A program made the translations under genes and the position numbers. The notes under the pieces were generated by a model that searched no databases, was not told the DNA's origin, and was given only the letters and a program-made list of their open reading frames with translations. From Arsenophonus sp052171275 (GTDB taxonomy: Bacteria; Pseudomonadota; Gammaproteobacteria; Enterobacterales; Enterobacteriaceae), in the NCBI GenBank assembly GCA_052171275.1, contig CM125795.1, forward strand, positions 62,001-126,000: a stretch of 64,000 nt of DNA, in the 5' to 3' direction. Below are positions 53,029 to 63,109 of this stretch, piece by piece (position 1 is the first letter of the stretch; each line of letters starts with the position of its first letter).

Positions 53029-54028
53029 GAAATTATTTCTTAAAACTCAATAATGGAAAGTTATTATAATAATATATATTATTATCAATGTGTTAAGTTT
53101 ATTTAAAATAAATTTAACTAATATTTTTATGTAGTTCTATAATTTTGATCTATATATTCTGTTCTGCTTAATTATAACTATAATAATCATAATAATGCTT
53201 TCATAAAAAGCAATATTAATAATAGCAATTAATGTTTATCTGATAATAATTCAATTATATAAAAAATATTAATTATTTTTTACCTTAAACTCTATAATTC
53301 TATTTTATTTTTCATAAAATAGTGAATAGAATAAATAAAATTTTGTTTATCTAATAAATCCATAACAAAATAAGAAAATCTTTAGCCTAAAGAAATACAC
53401 TTAATTATAAGTTTTATAATAATTAAATAATTTTAATAAGAATTAATTATAATATTATTTTAATTTAGTAAAATATATTTAAATTAGTCATATAATTATT
53501 TTAATCATAATCATCAATTTTATTATTGATTATAATTTATAGATAAAGTTTAAAAAAATATGATACTAATATTAAATAAATTTATTTTATATATATAATA
53601 TAATATACACAATAAGTAAGGATAGAATTAAAATAATTTATTTTATCTTTATATTACGTATATATGTGTTCTACTATAGTTTTATCCAAATAATATATAA
53701 ACAAATAATATTATAACTAGATATTAATTAAATTTTATTAAATCCAACTACTATTTATTTAAGTAAATTTACCTAAATAAAATTTTAGATAACATAAATA
53801 TTAAAATATTTTTAAAAATATAATTTTATTAGTGATAATATTAAATATTAATCTTATCTATATTTTATTATCATTTTCTTATTTAATTTTCCTTGATTAT
53901 ATTATTCTAATATAATAATTATTATTTATTTTACTAATTGTTTTTATTAAATTATCTAGAAGTTTAATATTTTGTTTGAAAGAATATGCTTCATTAAAAA
54001 AATAAACTTTATATAAATGTTATTTATC

Positions 54029-54061
54029 ATTAATATTAATATAAGATATATTAATATTAAT
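54029..54061. repeat. 15-bp perfect inverted repeat, 3-base centre
   Basis: Bases 54029-54043 are the reverse complement of 54047-54061 around AGA. The arms are pure A/T built on TTAATA-like words. It lies 57 bases before the larger repeat at 54118. Confidence 0.85.
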
Positions 54062-54117
54062 ATTTTATAAAGTAATAGTAAATCTCAATTTTTATTTTTT
54101 TATTAATATAAAACATT

Positions 54118-54185
54118 TATAGTTAATTAATTAACATATTAATATTAATAATAATTTGTATTAATATGTTAATTAATTAACTATA
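54118..54185. repeat. 27-bp perfect inverted repeat, 14-base loop
   Basis: Bases 54118-54144 are the exact reverse complement of 54159-54185, including the G/C pairs at 54122/54181 and 54135/54168. One of the longest stems in the window, 290 bases before the 4.5S RNA promoter. No T-run follows. Confidence 0.94.
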
Positions 54186-54474
54186 CGATAAAATATAAAA
54201 AAGATTTTTTATCTTATATTTTTATAAATTTACTTAATAATATAAATATTATTATTTATATCTATGATTTTTATAAAATAACTTTATGTTAATATCTGCA
54301 CTTATTATAAAATATTAATAAAGTATTTTATATTTATAACGTAAATCAATCATATTAATTTAATTTATTGGTTTTTTTATTTATTTTTATCGATTTTATA
54401 TATAAAATCAAAATAGATTATTCGAAATAAGATTATATTATTTAAAATAAAGTCTTATTTGGATTTATATTTTA

Positions 54475-54503
54475 TTGATATTTATATATAGATATCTTAT
54501 AAT
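54475..54503 (+). promoter_or_regulatory. near-consensus sigma-70 promoter of ffs
   Basis: TTGATA at 54475-54480 and TATAAT at 54498-54503 are exactly 17 bases apart. A start at about 54510 gives a leader of about 25 bases before the mature 4.5S RNA, matching the RNase P-processed leader known for E. coli 4.5S RNA. Confidence 0.75.
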
Positions 54504-54535
54504 TAATTTATTCTTTATTAATAAAAACTAATTTA

Positions 54536-54647
54536 ATAGAGTCCTTTTGATTATCTCGCCTATGATACTTGTTAATTTGGTTAGGTCTGGAAAGAAGCAG
54601 CCGGAACAAGTTATACATTTGTCGGGATATTTCTTATAGGACTCTAT
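54536..54647 (+). ncRNA. ffs: 4.5S RNA of the signal recognition particle
   Basis: Binds Ffh to form the SRP that targets inner-membrane proteins to FtsY and SecYEG. The ends ATAGAGTCC (54536-54544) and GGACTCTAT (54639-54647) are perfectly complementary and close the long hairpin. The Ffh-binding core GGTCTGGAAAGAAGCAGCC (54584-54602) matches the E. coli core with two changes. These two are paired: the C-G pair closing the GGAA tetraloop in E. coli is T588-A593 here, a compensatory substitution. Length is about 112 bases (E. coli mature form 114). It keeps its E. coli order before hha. Confidence 0.95.
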
Positions 54648-54977
54648 CATCTTAAATATTTTGATATAATATATACTTCTTAAAGATAAAATTAATTTAG
54701 TTAAATAATAATTATTTTTATATTTTTGCTAAAATTAATTAATTTTTTATATGAAATATACAAGATATTATCTTGGTTATTTTTTAAAAATACTACTAAA
54801 ATAATAGTAAACATTGATAAGTGTAATAATACTTTTGAAAAGTATTATTTAAGTTTTATTTATTAAAAATAAAATATAAATATAGTTTATTATTTGATAA
54901 TATAGTATGATCAAATATCATTGTATATGATTAATAATATCTTACTGATATAAATTAAATATTTTAAGTTTTTTATT
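54648..54977. other. spacer ffs/hha
   Basis: 330 bases between the end of ffs and the hha terminator. No gene recognised; E. coli ybaA, ylaB, ylaC and maa, expected here, are gone. No strong ffs terminator is visible apart from a weak AAATAAT/ATTATTT stem with Ts around 54700. Confidence 0.55.
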
Positions 54978-55002
54978 AAAAAAATAGAAGTTCTCCTATT
55001 TT
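54978..55002 (-). terminator. rho-independent terminator of hha
   Basis: On the minus strand AAAATAGGA and TTCTATTTT form a nine-pair stem (one G-U) around the loop GAAC, and the run continues in T. The stem starts about 45 bases past the hha stop. Confidence 0.7.
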
Positions 55003-55047
55003 AATAAAATTAAAAATAAATTTTATTTAATTTAATAATAATAGTTA

Positions 55048-55251
55048 TTAACGAACATATTTCCAAACTGACGAAGGAATTTTATCATAAAGCTTATTCA
55101 TTATAAGTTCTGCTAATCTATGATCTGCAGCAGAATAAAATAATTGAAGTTCATTTTCAGATAATTCATATTTATTTTTTTCAATTATCCGTTCTAATGT
55201 TTCAATAGTAGTACATTTTCTTAAGCGCATCAGATAGTCAATTTTAGTCAT
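55048..55251 (-). CDS. hha: hemolysin expression modulator Hha (H-NS partner)
   Basis: Small helical protein that binds H-NS and strengthens silencing of A/T-rich DNA; restricted to Enterobacterales and relatives. The 67-residue product lacks about five N-terminal residues of the E. coli form and otherwise differs at roughly 11 of 66 positions (E. coli sequence recalled). Conserved blocks include DYLMRLRKC, IEKNKYELSENEL, FYSAADHRLAEL and NKLYDKIPSSVWKYV. AAAGGAAA precedes the ATG at good spacing. It has its own promoter and terminator, so it is monocistronic; the usual upstream partner tomB is not recognisable. Its strong conservation amid decay suggests continuing use. Confidence 0.95.
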   Translation of the reverse strand: MTKIDYLMRLRKCTTIETLERIIEKNKYELSENELQLFYSAADHRLAELIMNKLYDKIPSSVWKYVR

Positions 55252-55280
55252 AATTTCCTTTATTTAGATTAAAGATGTAT

Positions 55281-55289
55281 ATAATAGCA
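55281..55289 (-). promoter_or_regulatory. extended -10 promoter of hha
   Basis: On the minus strand TGCTATTAT (55289-55281) fits an extended -10 (TG, one base, TATTAT). A start near 55274 leaves a leader of about 23 bases. No good -35 hexamer is seen, as is usual for extended -10 promoters. Confidence 0.5.
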
Positions 55290-55419
55290 AGTATTGCTTT
55301 GCTGATTGTTTTATTCAGTGTAATGTTTATAATGAATATTAATATTATTTATGAATTGTTAAATTAAATAAATTCACTTATTTTTGTTAATCAATAATAC
55401 TTTTTAATATTATTAGAAT

Positions 55420-55487
55420 CTTATCAAATAAGGTGTTATCTCTAAATCTAGAGATTTAGCAAAATGTTTGATTTATTAAACATTTTT
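55420..55487 (+). other. cluster of three hairpins, last one terminator-like
   Basis: CTTAT/ATAAG (55420-55432), CTAAATCT/AGATTTAG (55442-55459) and AAAATGTTT/AAACATTTT (55461-55486) follow each other, the last running into Ts on the plus strand. The group lies 170-235 bases upstream of hha on the opposite sense. It could be the end of a short transcript or a relic of the tomB region. Confidence 0.4.
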
Positions 55488-56101
55488 AATTTATCAGTTA
55501 ATAACTAATATTGATTGATATAATTTAATTAATAAATTAAAAAACATTTTATTATAACTAAATTTATTATTAATTAATTTAGTTTTATACAAAATTAATA
55601 TCTCTTTAAAATATATAATTTTTTCATAAACACTTTAAGATTATTAAGAGTTATAGAATCATTTTAAATTATTTAATCTATAAAATATTATGATTTAAAA
55701 CATAAATTATAAATTATTATTTATTTTATTTTAAAATATCACTAAATATGAAAAATTGCTATTTAAATATTATTTTATTTTAACAAATTTTTTGTTAGTA
55801 AGTAATAGACAACTTTATATAATAAATTAAAAAATATAGATAACTTATATCTATCATTAATAGAGTAATATAAAGTATAATAATTTATTAAATTGTTAAT
55901 ATAGCACTTTTCCATCATAAAGTTATTATTTTTATAAAATTTGTATATTTTAAAATTAAGAAACTAAATTAAATAAAATACATAAAATATATAAAAACTA
56001 TAGTATTATTATGTTAATTTTATATTAATAAATATTAAATCAATAATGATATAATTCATAGTTATTTTGAATTTTTAAAATATTTTTTAAAGTTTTTTAA
56101 T

Positions 56102-56207
56102 ATTTCTTAGTAATTTTTTATTTAATTATCATTAATAACTTATCTAAGTTATTAACTGTTATCATTTATTTACATAAAATTTTTTTTAAAAAAAATTACT
56201 AAGAAAT
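56102..56207. repeat. nested inverted repeats: 18-bp outer, 11-bp inner
   Basis: ATTTCTTAGTAATTTTTT (56102-56119) pairs exactly with 56190-56207; inside the 70-base interval TTAATAACTTA (56132-56142) pairs exactly with 56145-56155. The two stems are nested and could form one branched fold. It lies near the expected 3' end of dead acrB. Confidence 0.9.
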
Positions 56208-56307
56208 TGTCTAATGAAACATTATTATAAATAAATTTATATCGATATAGTTATAAACTTGAATATATATTACAATTAATTAATTAGTTAATAATATTAT
56301 TAAAGAT

Positions 56308-56337
56308 TAACTTATTAATAATATTATTAATAAGTTA
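56308..56337. repeat. 30-base perfect palindrome
   Basis: TAACTTATTAATAAT followed directly by its reverse complement; C56311 pairs G56334. It lies 100 bases beyond the nested repeat and shares the TAACTTA/TAAGTTA word with its inner stem. Confidence 0.9.
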
Positions 56338-59300
56338 TAAATTTACTCTATTAATATATATTGTTGTTTAATGCATTTATTTTCTTCTTTAAAGTTAAAT
56401 TTTAACAATTTTAATAATTAAAAAATAGCGTTTTTATGGATAAATAGTATCTAATTAATAAATTTTATCTTAAAATAAATACTACTTTAATTTTTAAATT
56501 AAAATAAATTTTATTTTTTTAAATTACTTTTAATAAGGTATATAAATATAATATCATATAAAATAATTGAATATTTTATATAAATAAACTAAATAGAAAA
56601 AGATAAAATAATAAAATTATATATAAATTAGTGTTTATAAATAATATTTTCTAAAATTTTTAGTGAATTAGATAGTTAATTAGAAGACGTAATGTTTCAG
56701 ATTTTTATGCATTAAAATAAAAACAATATTAATAGATATTATCATCCTATCTATTAGAAAAAAATCTATTTTATAACCAAATCTCAGAATAGTAATTTGA
56801 TAAATTTATCTAAATTATTTTACTAGAAATTATTAACTTTTGTAATTATGTAAATTAATTTGATAAAATAAGTTTATAGTCATAAATTAGTTAATAAATT
56901 AATTTATGATTACGCTATGCTAACGATATCAAAAAATAATTGTTTACTTTATTCTTAAAAAGGAATAAATAATAATAATTTACTTGGTTTTTTTAAAAAA
57001 ATTATTTTATTATTGGAATTTTCTTATAAATTCTATAGTTTAATTATATAAATATCTTTATTTTCCATTTTAAACAAAAAAATTATAAAATTAATTATAT
57101 TAATTTGAGTTTTAATATTTATTTCTTTAATTTAAGAATATTTATCTATATTCCTAATATAGTTATAGTTTATTTTTTAGAATTTATGCTAATAGTAATT
57201 TAGAAATTATTAATAATACTTTCTTATTTTCTTTTTAAATAAAAATGAAAAAATTAAAAATAAAAATACTGTTAATGTAATTACATAAATTATTATTTAA
57301 TTAGATCAATAATTAATATTTTAGAAATTTAATTCTATTAATATAATAATAATTATTATAAAATTTTTAGTTTTTTTATAACTATATTTGAAAAGTTTTT
57401 TTAATATAAAAGTATCTTTATATATTAAATAATTCTTTGTATAGAACGTATATTTAAAAATTAAAAGAACTAAAGTAGGATTAAATTATTTTCATAAAGT
57501 TTTATGGCATAAAATTATATGATAGATTAATTTTTTATATATTTTACTAAATAATTTTTATAATATATAATATCAAAACTATATAAAATATATGGTATTA
57601 TATTTTTAATATTGACTTTTTAATTGTTTTTAGATTATTTTTTCTTATAATAAATTTGATATATTACTGTTGTTAATATATATTGTTTTTTACAATTCTC
57701 TTATAATAAAACATATCATATAAATAAAATGATATAATTAAATATTCTCTTTATCGTAATATTTAAAAATATATGAAATAAAATAAAATAATAAAATTAT
57801 TATATAATAGAAGATCAAAATTAATAAATATTTATTTTAAAAAAATAAATACTTAATAAGAATTAATATAATAACTTTGATTGTTATTTAAATTATTTTA
57901 ATTAATTATAAATTTCTGTAAACAATTTACTTTATTAAATTAATTAATTTTTTTTATTAAAATATTTTATATTTTTAATAAAATACTAAGTATTATATTT
58001 ATTTAGTTACTATAATAAAATATTATTATTACAGATTATTTAAAGCTAATATTAATTTTAAATTATTATCATTATATTTTGTTTGAATCTTATTTATGTT
58101 TAAATAACATAATTATTTTATTATAAATAAAATAATAAAATATAAATTAAAGTTAAATAGAATGATAAAGAAGAAATAATTTATTTATTATTAACATAAT
58201 ATTTAATTTTTAATTTTTAGATATATTTTAAATTAAATCTTAAATTACATTAATTATTTATTTAATGTTTATAAATAATTAAATTATCACTTTTATTTAT
58301 ATTTTAATAAATCTTACTTTTGGTTCTCTATACTTCTATATCGTTTGTTGCAGAGATATTTCCTACAATGTAATTAAATAATTATTACTAGATTACTGCA
58401 TAAAGATAATTGTTATTATTATATAATATAATTTCTTTTATGAAAACTAAGATAATTAATTATTTTATACTATTAATCGTTACTTTCATAAAAAAGTATT
58501 TTTTAATATTTTTATATTTTAAGATAGATATTTTTATCTTTGGTTTAATATTTAATTAAATTTTATTTTTAATAAAAAGAAATAATTATTCCTATATCTT
58601 TTTATTTGTCAAATATTAATTAGTTTAATAGTAATTAGTGTTTATAATTTTAATCTTATCAGAATTAATAATTATTTAATTAAATTTTATTAAAAGATTT
58701 TAGGTTAATATTTAATTATATTAATAAAAATTATATATTTTAAAATTATTTAAATTAATAAATATATATACTAAGTAGTTTTTTATATTTTTAAAAGAAT
58801 TCCATTTTCTTATAAAATAATAAACATTATTAATTTTTATATTTAAAAAAACTAAATGACTTTTTATCTATATAATATTTGTTATATTTTATTTTAAAAT
58901 AAAAGTGTTTTACTTATTTAGATAAGAAAATCTTTAAATAATATCGTTTAAAACGTAATGATCTTTTATATTTATGTATAAAAATATAAAATAAATATAG
59001 TCTACCTATTTATTGGTTGATTGTGATCATATAAGTTCTATAGATAATATCAAAGTTCATTTTCTCCTATTAAATTTTCTAAAAATAGAAGATAGACTAT
59101 ATTTTTACATACTAAAAATATAATTTAACTTTACTAAAAGTATCATCTTAAAATCTTATTAAGATGAGATATTAACATCTTAGCATAATTAATATTTTTT
59201 TGTTATTTTATTCATTCTATATACAATTTTTTAATGAATATTTATAATGCATTAAATATAAAATAATTATTTCTGTACTTTTTTTCTTTGCTATTTTTTA

Positions 59301-60430
59301 TTATTATAAGCTAATTTATATATTGATTTTTGATATAAATAAATGATTTTTCTTTAATAAAAATATTTTTTAATTTTCAATATATAATCTTATTTATATA
59401 TTAAGTTTTATTTATATAAAGCAATTATATATTTAAAATATAGATAATTTTATTTACAGATATATAGTTTATATATAAGTTAGATAAAACGATATAAAAA
59501 TATATTTGTATTTATACTGACCTTAAATCATAGATGTTATATATATTCAATAAAACTTTATAAAATTAATGATAATATAAGTTATCTAAAACTTATTATA
59601 CTTGTTAAGTATCGTTTTTAAAAACTTATAAATAAGTTGGAAATAATAATAAGATTAAACTATTTTTGTTATGATAGTAATATTGACTAATTTAACATTA
59701 CAATTTTTTAACTAAAAACATATTACTAACTATTCTTAAAATTAATGACTACTAAAACTAATAAATTATTAATTCTATTTATATTAAATAAATATTTGAT
59801 TTTGTCATTTATTTGCATTAAATAAATAATAGATTTTATTAATTTTTTATTGGTTTTTACTTAAAAATGCTAATAGAATAAAATCATATATAATTTTTAG
59901 TTAGATTAAATTATATTATTAATTATCATTTTAAAATAGTATTTAATTTAATTTTTCTTTAATGAAAGAGGATAGATTATTATTTCTATCATTATAATTT
60001 TATAAAAATTTCAATTAATTATAATAGTTGTGATTAAATTATAGAAAATAGATCTATTATATCTTCTAAGATCAGAAAATATTAATAATTATTATTAATA
60101 TTTTATTAAATTAATTTATCACATTAATCATGATATACAAATAAATATATTATAGTAGTTGTTTAAGGAATTTTAAGTATAATATAATTTATAAAGAAGA
60201 CTTTATATGAACGTCTTTTCTTAAATCAATGATATAATATTAGATATAAAATTATATTTAATTATCTTCTAGCTTCTTATGTACACTCATAAAAACTTTA
60301 AAAATAATTATGATTGCTTTTATTTATATATTTTCGATCATCTTTAACTATAAAGATAAAATACTTAAAAAAAGAAGTATGATAAAGATAAATCTTATTA
60401 ATTATTTTATTGAATAGTTTTATTATTTTA

Positions 60431-60452
60431 ATAACTTAATGCATTAAGTTAT
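60431..60452. repeat. 22-base perfect palindrome
   Basis: ATAACTTAATG followed directly by its reverse complement, with two G:C pairs in each arm's image (60435/60448, 60441/60442). No gene nearby. Confidence 0.85.
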
Positions 60453-60769
60453 CATTAAATCATGCCGAAATTAAGTAATATTATTACATAGTTAAGTTAT
60501 TATTAATAATATTTATTATTACTATACTATTACTAAATAATTTTAATTTAGATGGATATTATCTAATATTATTTGTTATTATGATTAAATATAGTTAGAA
60601 ATAAAAAAATAATAATATAGTAAGATTACTAATCTTTACTAATTATTTCTATAAATAAATATTTATAATGTTTAAATTTAAATATAAAATTTGATACAGT
60701 TTAATTTTATAAATACAATTTATATAGTTAAATATATATTAATATATATTTAATTCAGCAAAGAAAAAT

Positions 60770-60875
60770 TAAATTAAAATAATAGAAAAACTAAGTAAAA
60801 AATAAAAAATTTTTGTAAAATATTTTAAAAAATATGATGTTTTGAACATAGTCGTTTTAAACCTCCTTATTATAG
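60770..60875 (-). pseudogene. possible acrA start remnant (26-codon frame with strong Shine-Dalgarno)
   Basis: On the minus strand AGGAGGTTTA (60867-60858) precedes ATG at 60849, which opens a 26-codon frame M-F-K-T-S-Y-F, then F-L-L-S-F-S-I-I-L before a stop. AcrA begins M-N-K-N-R-G-F and continues L-M-L-S-G-S-L-A-L up to its lipobox, and E. coli acrA also has GAGGTTTA just before its start (recalled). The order acrA then acrB on this strand is right, but the distance to acrB is about 560 bases too long. It could instead be a small secreted or membrane peptide, or chance. Confidence 0.3.
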
Positions 60876-61876
60876 GAAAATATAAATTATAGAGATAATT
60901 TATAATTCTATTTAATTTGTATTTTTAATAAATAAATTTTATTATTTATTTATAATTCATAAATTTAATAATAAGAAAATAAATAAAATTTAAAAAATAT
61001 TATTTTAGATCTTTATCTCTTAAAAATATATTTTTAAATTAAAAGTTGTTAAATAAATATTTAAATTAATTTTATAATAGTAAAAATTTATTAATTTTTT
61101 ATAAATGTGAATTAATATTTAATTTAAATATTTTTATAAAATTACAATATATAATTTATATTATTACTTATTATGAATTACTTATTATTATAAGTTTTTA
61201 TAAAAAATGATTATATTTTAATATAAATGATTAATACATAATGATTACATATTATATATAATGATAATAAAATATAATTAGAAATTAATTATATATAATA
61301 GATAATTTTGATATAAAATGAAAATAATATTTTTTATCTGAATGTGAATACATATTTTGATATAAATAAATATAATCCATATCTAAAAAGATAGTTTTAA
61401 TATTTTATTATTGATTAAAAAAGAATTTAGTATAAAAAATACATTTTAATTATTATTAATAATAAGAATTTATTTTAAAAATTGCTTTTTAATGCATTAC
61501 ATTAAATTGTTTTAATTAAGTAATAAATAACTATAATTTAAGTTTAAATTTTAAATATATAGTATGATTAGATTATTTATAGAATTAATTAAATAAAATT
61601 AATTAATTTTAAAAAAAATAAAAACATATGTTATAAATTTTGTTTATTTAATGAAAATATTTAGTTTTTATAAGTGTTATTATAATTAAAATAAATATTA
61701 CTTTTAGTAATAAAACTGTTTTCAATATAAAATATATTAATAAATAGCTTTTATATTAAAAAATAACTATTTACATAAATAATTTAATTATATTAGTTAA
61801 TTTTATTGAATTTATCAAAAGTAATATATAGTTTGTTTAAAAAGTTATTAATAATTTTTAAAAAATTTAAATTTTT

Positions 61877-61918
61877 TAAATAAATTTAACTAAATAAATT
61901 TAACTAAATAAATTTAAC
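61877..61918. repeat. three tandem copies of a 14-mer
   Basis: TAAATAAATTTAAC occurs three times without mismatch. Perfect identity suggests recent slippage or expansion. Confidence 0.92.
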
Positions 61919-62374
61919 GATTAAATAATAAATAATTAGAAAATTTAAAAAATATATTTATATAACAAAAAATAAATTAATAAAACAATATATTATGTTA
62001 CGATAATAAAAATAAAATAATAACTAATTAATACAAAAAAATATAATAATTAAGTTTTAATCAAAAACTATATAAATAAAGAATATTTTAAAAATAAATT
62101 ATTTTATTAATAATGCTTAACACTTTTATTTTTTAATTAATATTAATATATTAATTAATCTTCATCTATATAATTTTTTCTAAAATTTATTAAGTTATTT
62201 TAGATAAATTATAAATTTAAATATTTATTTAAAAAATTAATATAAAAGATTAAATATTAAAAATACAAATAATTATTTAATATATATATTAATATTAATA
62301 ATAATAAAAATATTTTAACTATTTTATTATATTTTAATATTTTTTTCTTATTTTATAGTAAAATTTAGATAGTT

Positions 62375-62404
62375 TATTTATTAAATATTAATATTTAATA
62401 AATA
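62375..62404. repeat. 30-base perfect palindrome
   Basis: TATTTATTAAATATT followed directly by its reverse complement, pure A/T. Low complexity makes it less telling than the GC-containing ones. Confidence 0.85.
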
Positions 62405-63025
62405 TCACTAATTTAGGTAAATAATATGTGAAAATGTTAATAATATATTTTATATAGATTTTTATAAATATGAAATTAATATATATAGAAACTAATAAAT
62501 TTTATTATTTTAATTTATTTAGATTATTGCATAGATAAGATTAAATAGATAAACTATTTTTGTGTTATTTATTTTAAAATAAAATATTTTGATTTTTTAA
62601 ACGAATAATTTAAGATTATTTTTTTGTTATTTTTTATTATTTTAAAGCTAATTTATTCTTTTTATATCATTAAATTTTAAGATTTTAAAATAAGTGAACA
62701 TTATAGTTATTCATTAATAGAAAGATAAATTTTATTTTTATGATTAATGATAATTATATTTATAAGATAAACTATTTTCTATATTATTAATTTTTAATGT
62801 TTAATTTAATATTCTATAATATATGTAGTTTAATATTAATGCGAAAGTTGTATTAATATAAATTTTTATTTTTTAGTTTTTTGATGACTAAATTGTTAAA
62901 ATAATAATTAATATTATTTATCAATATTTTTTAAAATTAAAATTTTTATATTTTTAATATCATTAAATTATAAATGTATATATATTGAATATTAAATTTT
63001 TCTTTTAAATAGAATTCTAAGTATC

Positions 63026-63050
63026 ACTTATTAATCATAGATTAATAAGT
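63026..63050. repeat. 11-bp perfect hairpin, 3-base loop
   Basis: ACTTATTAATC pairs with GATTAATAAGT around ATA, with two G:C pairs. It lies eight bases before the 52-base palindrome. Confidence 0.88.
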
Positions 63051-63057
63051 CAAGATA

Positions 63058-63109
63058 ATTATTAATATTCATATTAATATATTAATATATTAATATGAAT
63101 ATTAATAAT
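63058..63109. repeat. 52-base perfect palindrome
   Basis: All 26 pairs from 63083/63084 outward match, including C63070 with G63097. It has no spacer, so both strands read the same for 52 bases. The neighbours are an 11-bp hairpin on the left and plain A/T sequence on the right. Confidence 0.95.

Larger units (their letters stand above)
55900..59060 (-). pseudogene. acrB: decayed acrB (multidrug efflux RND pump)
   Basis: The right end keeps a Shine-Dalgarno (AGGAG, minus strand 59068-59064) and an ATG at 59060 followed by N-F-D-I-I-Y-R-T; E. coli AcrB begins M-P-N-F-F-I-D-R-P. After a gap of four codons I-G-R-L-Y-L-F-Y-I-F-I-H-K-Y aligns with AGGLAILKLPVAQY. Near 58311, minus strand, R-F-I-K-I-stop-I-K-V aligns with EFGKILLKV (AcrB residues about 245-253), only about 19 bases from where an undeleted gene would place it; N-V-I-stop-D-L then fits DVAKIEL. 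Many stops are present. The left limit is a guess from the usual gene length and from hha. In E. coli acrB follows tomB-hha on this strand. Confidence 0.55.
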
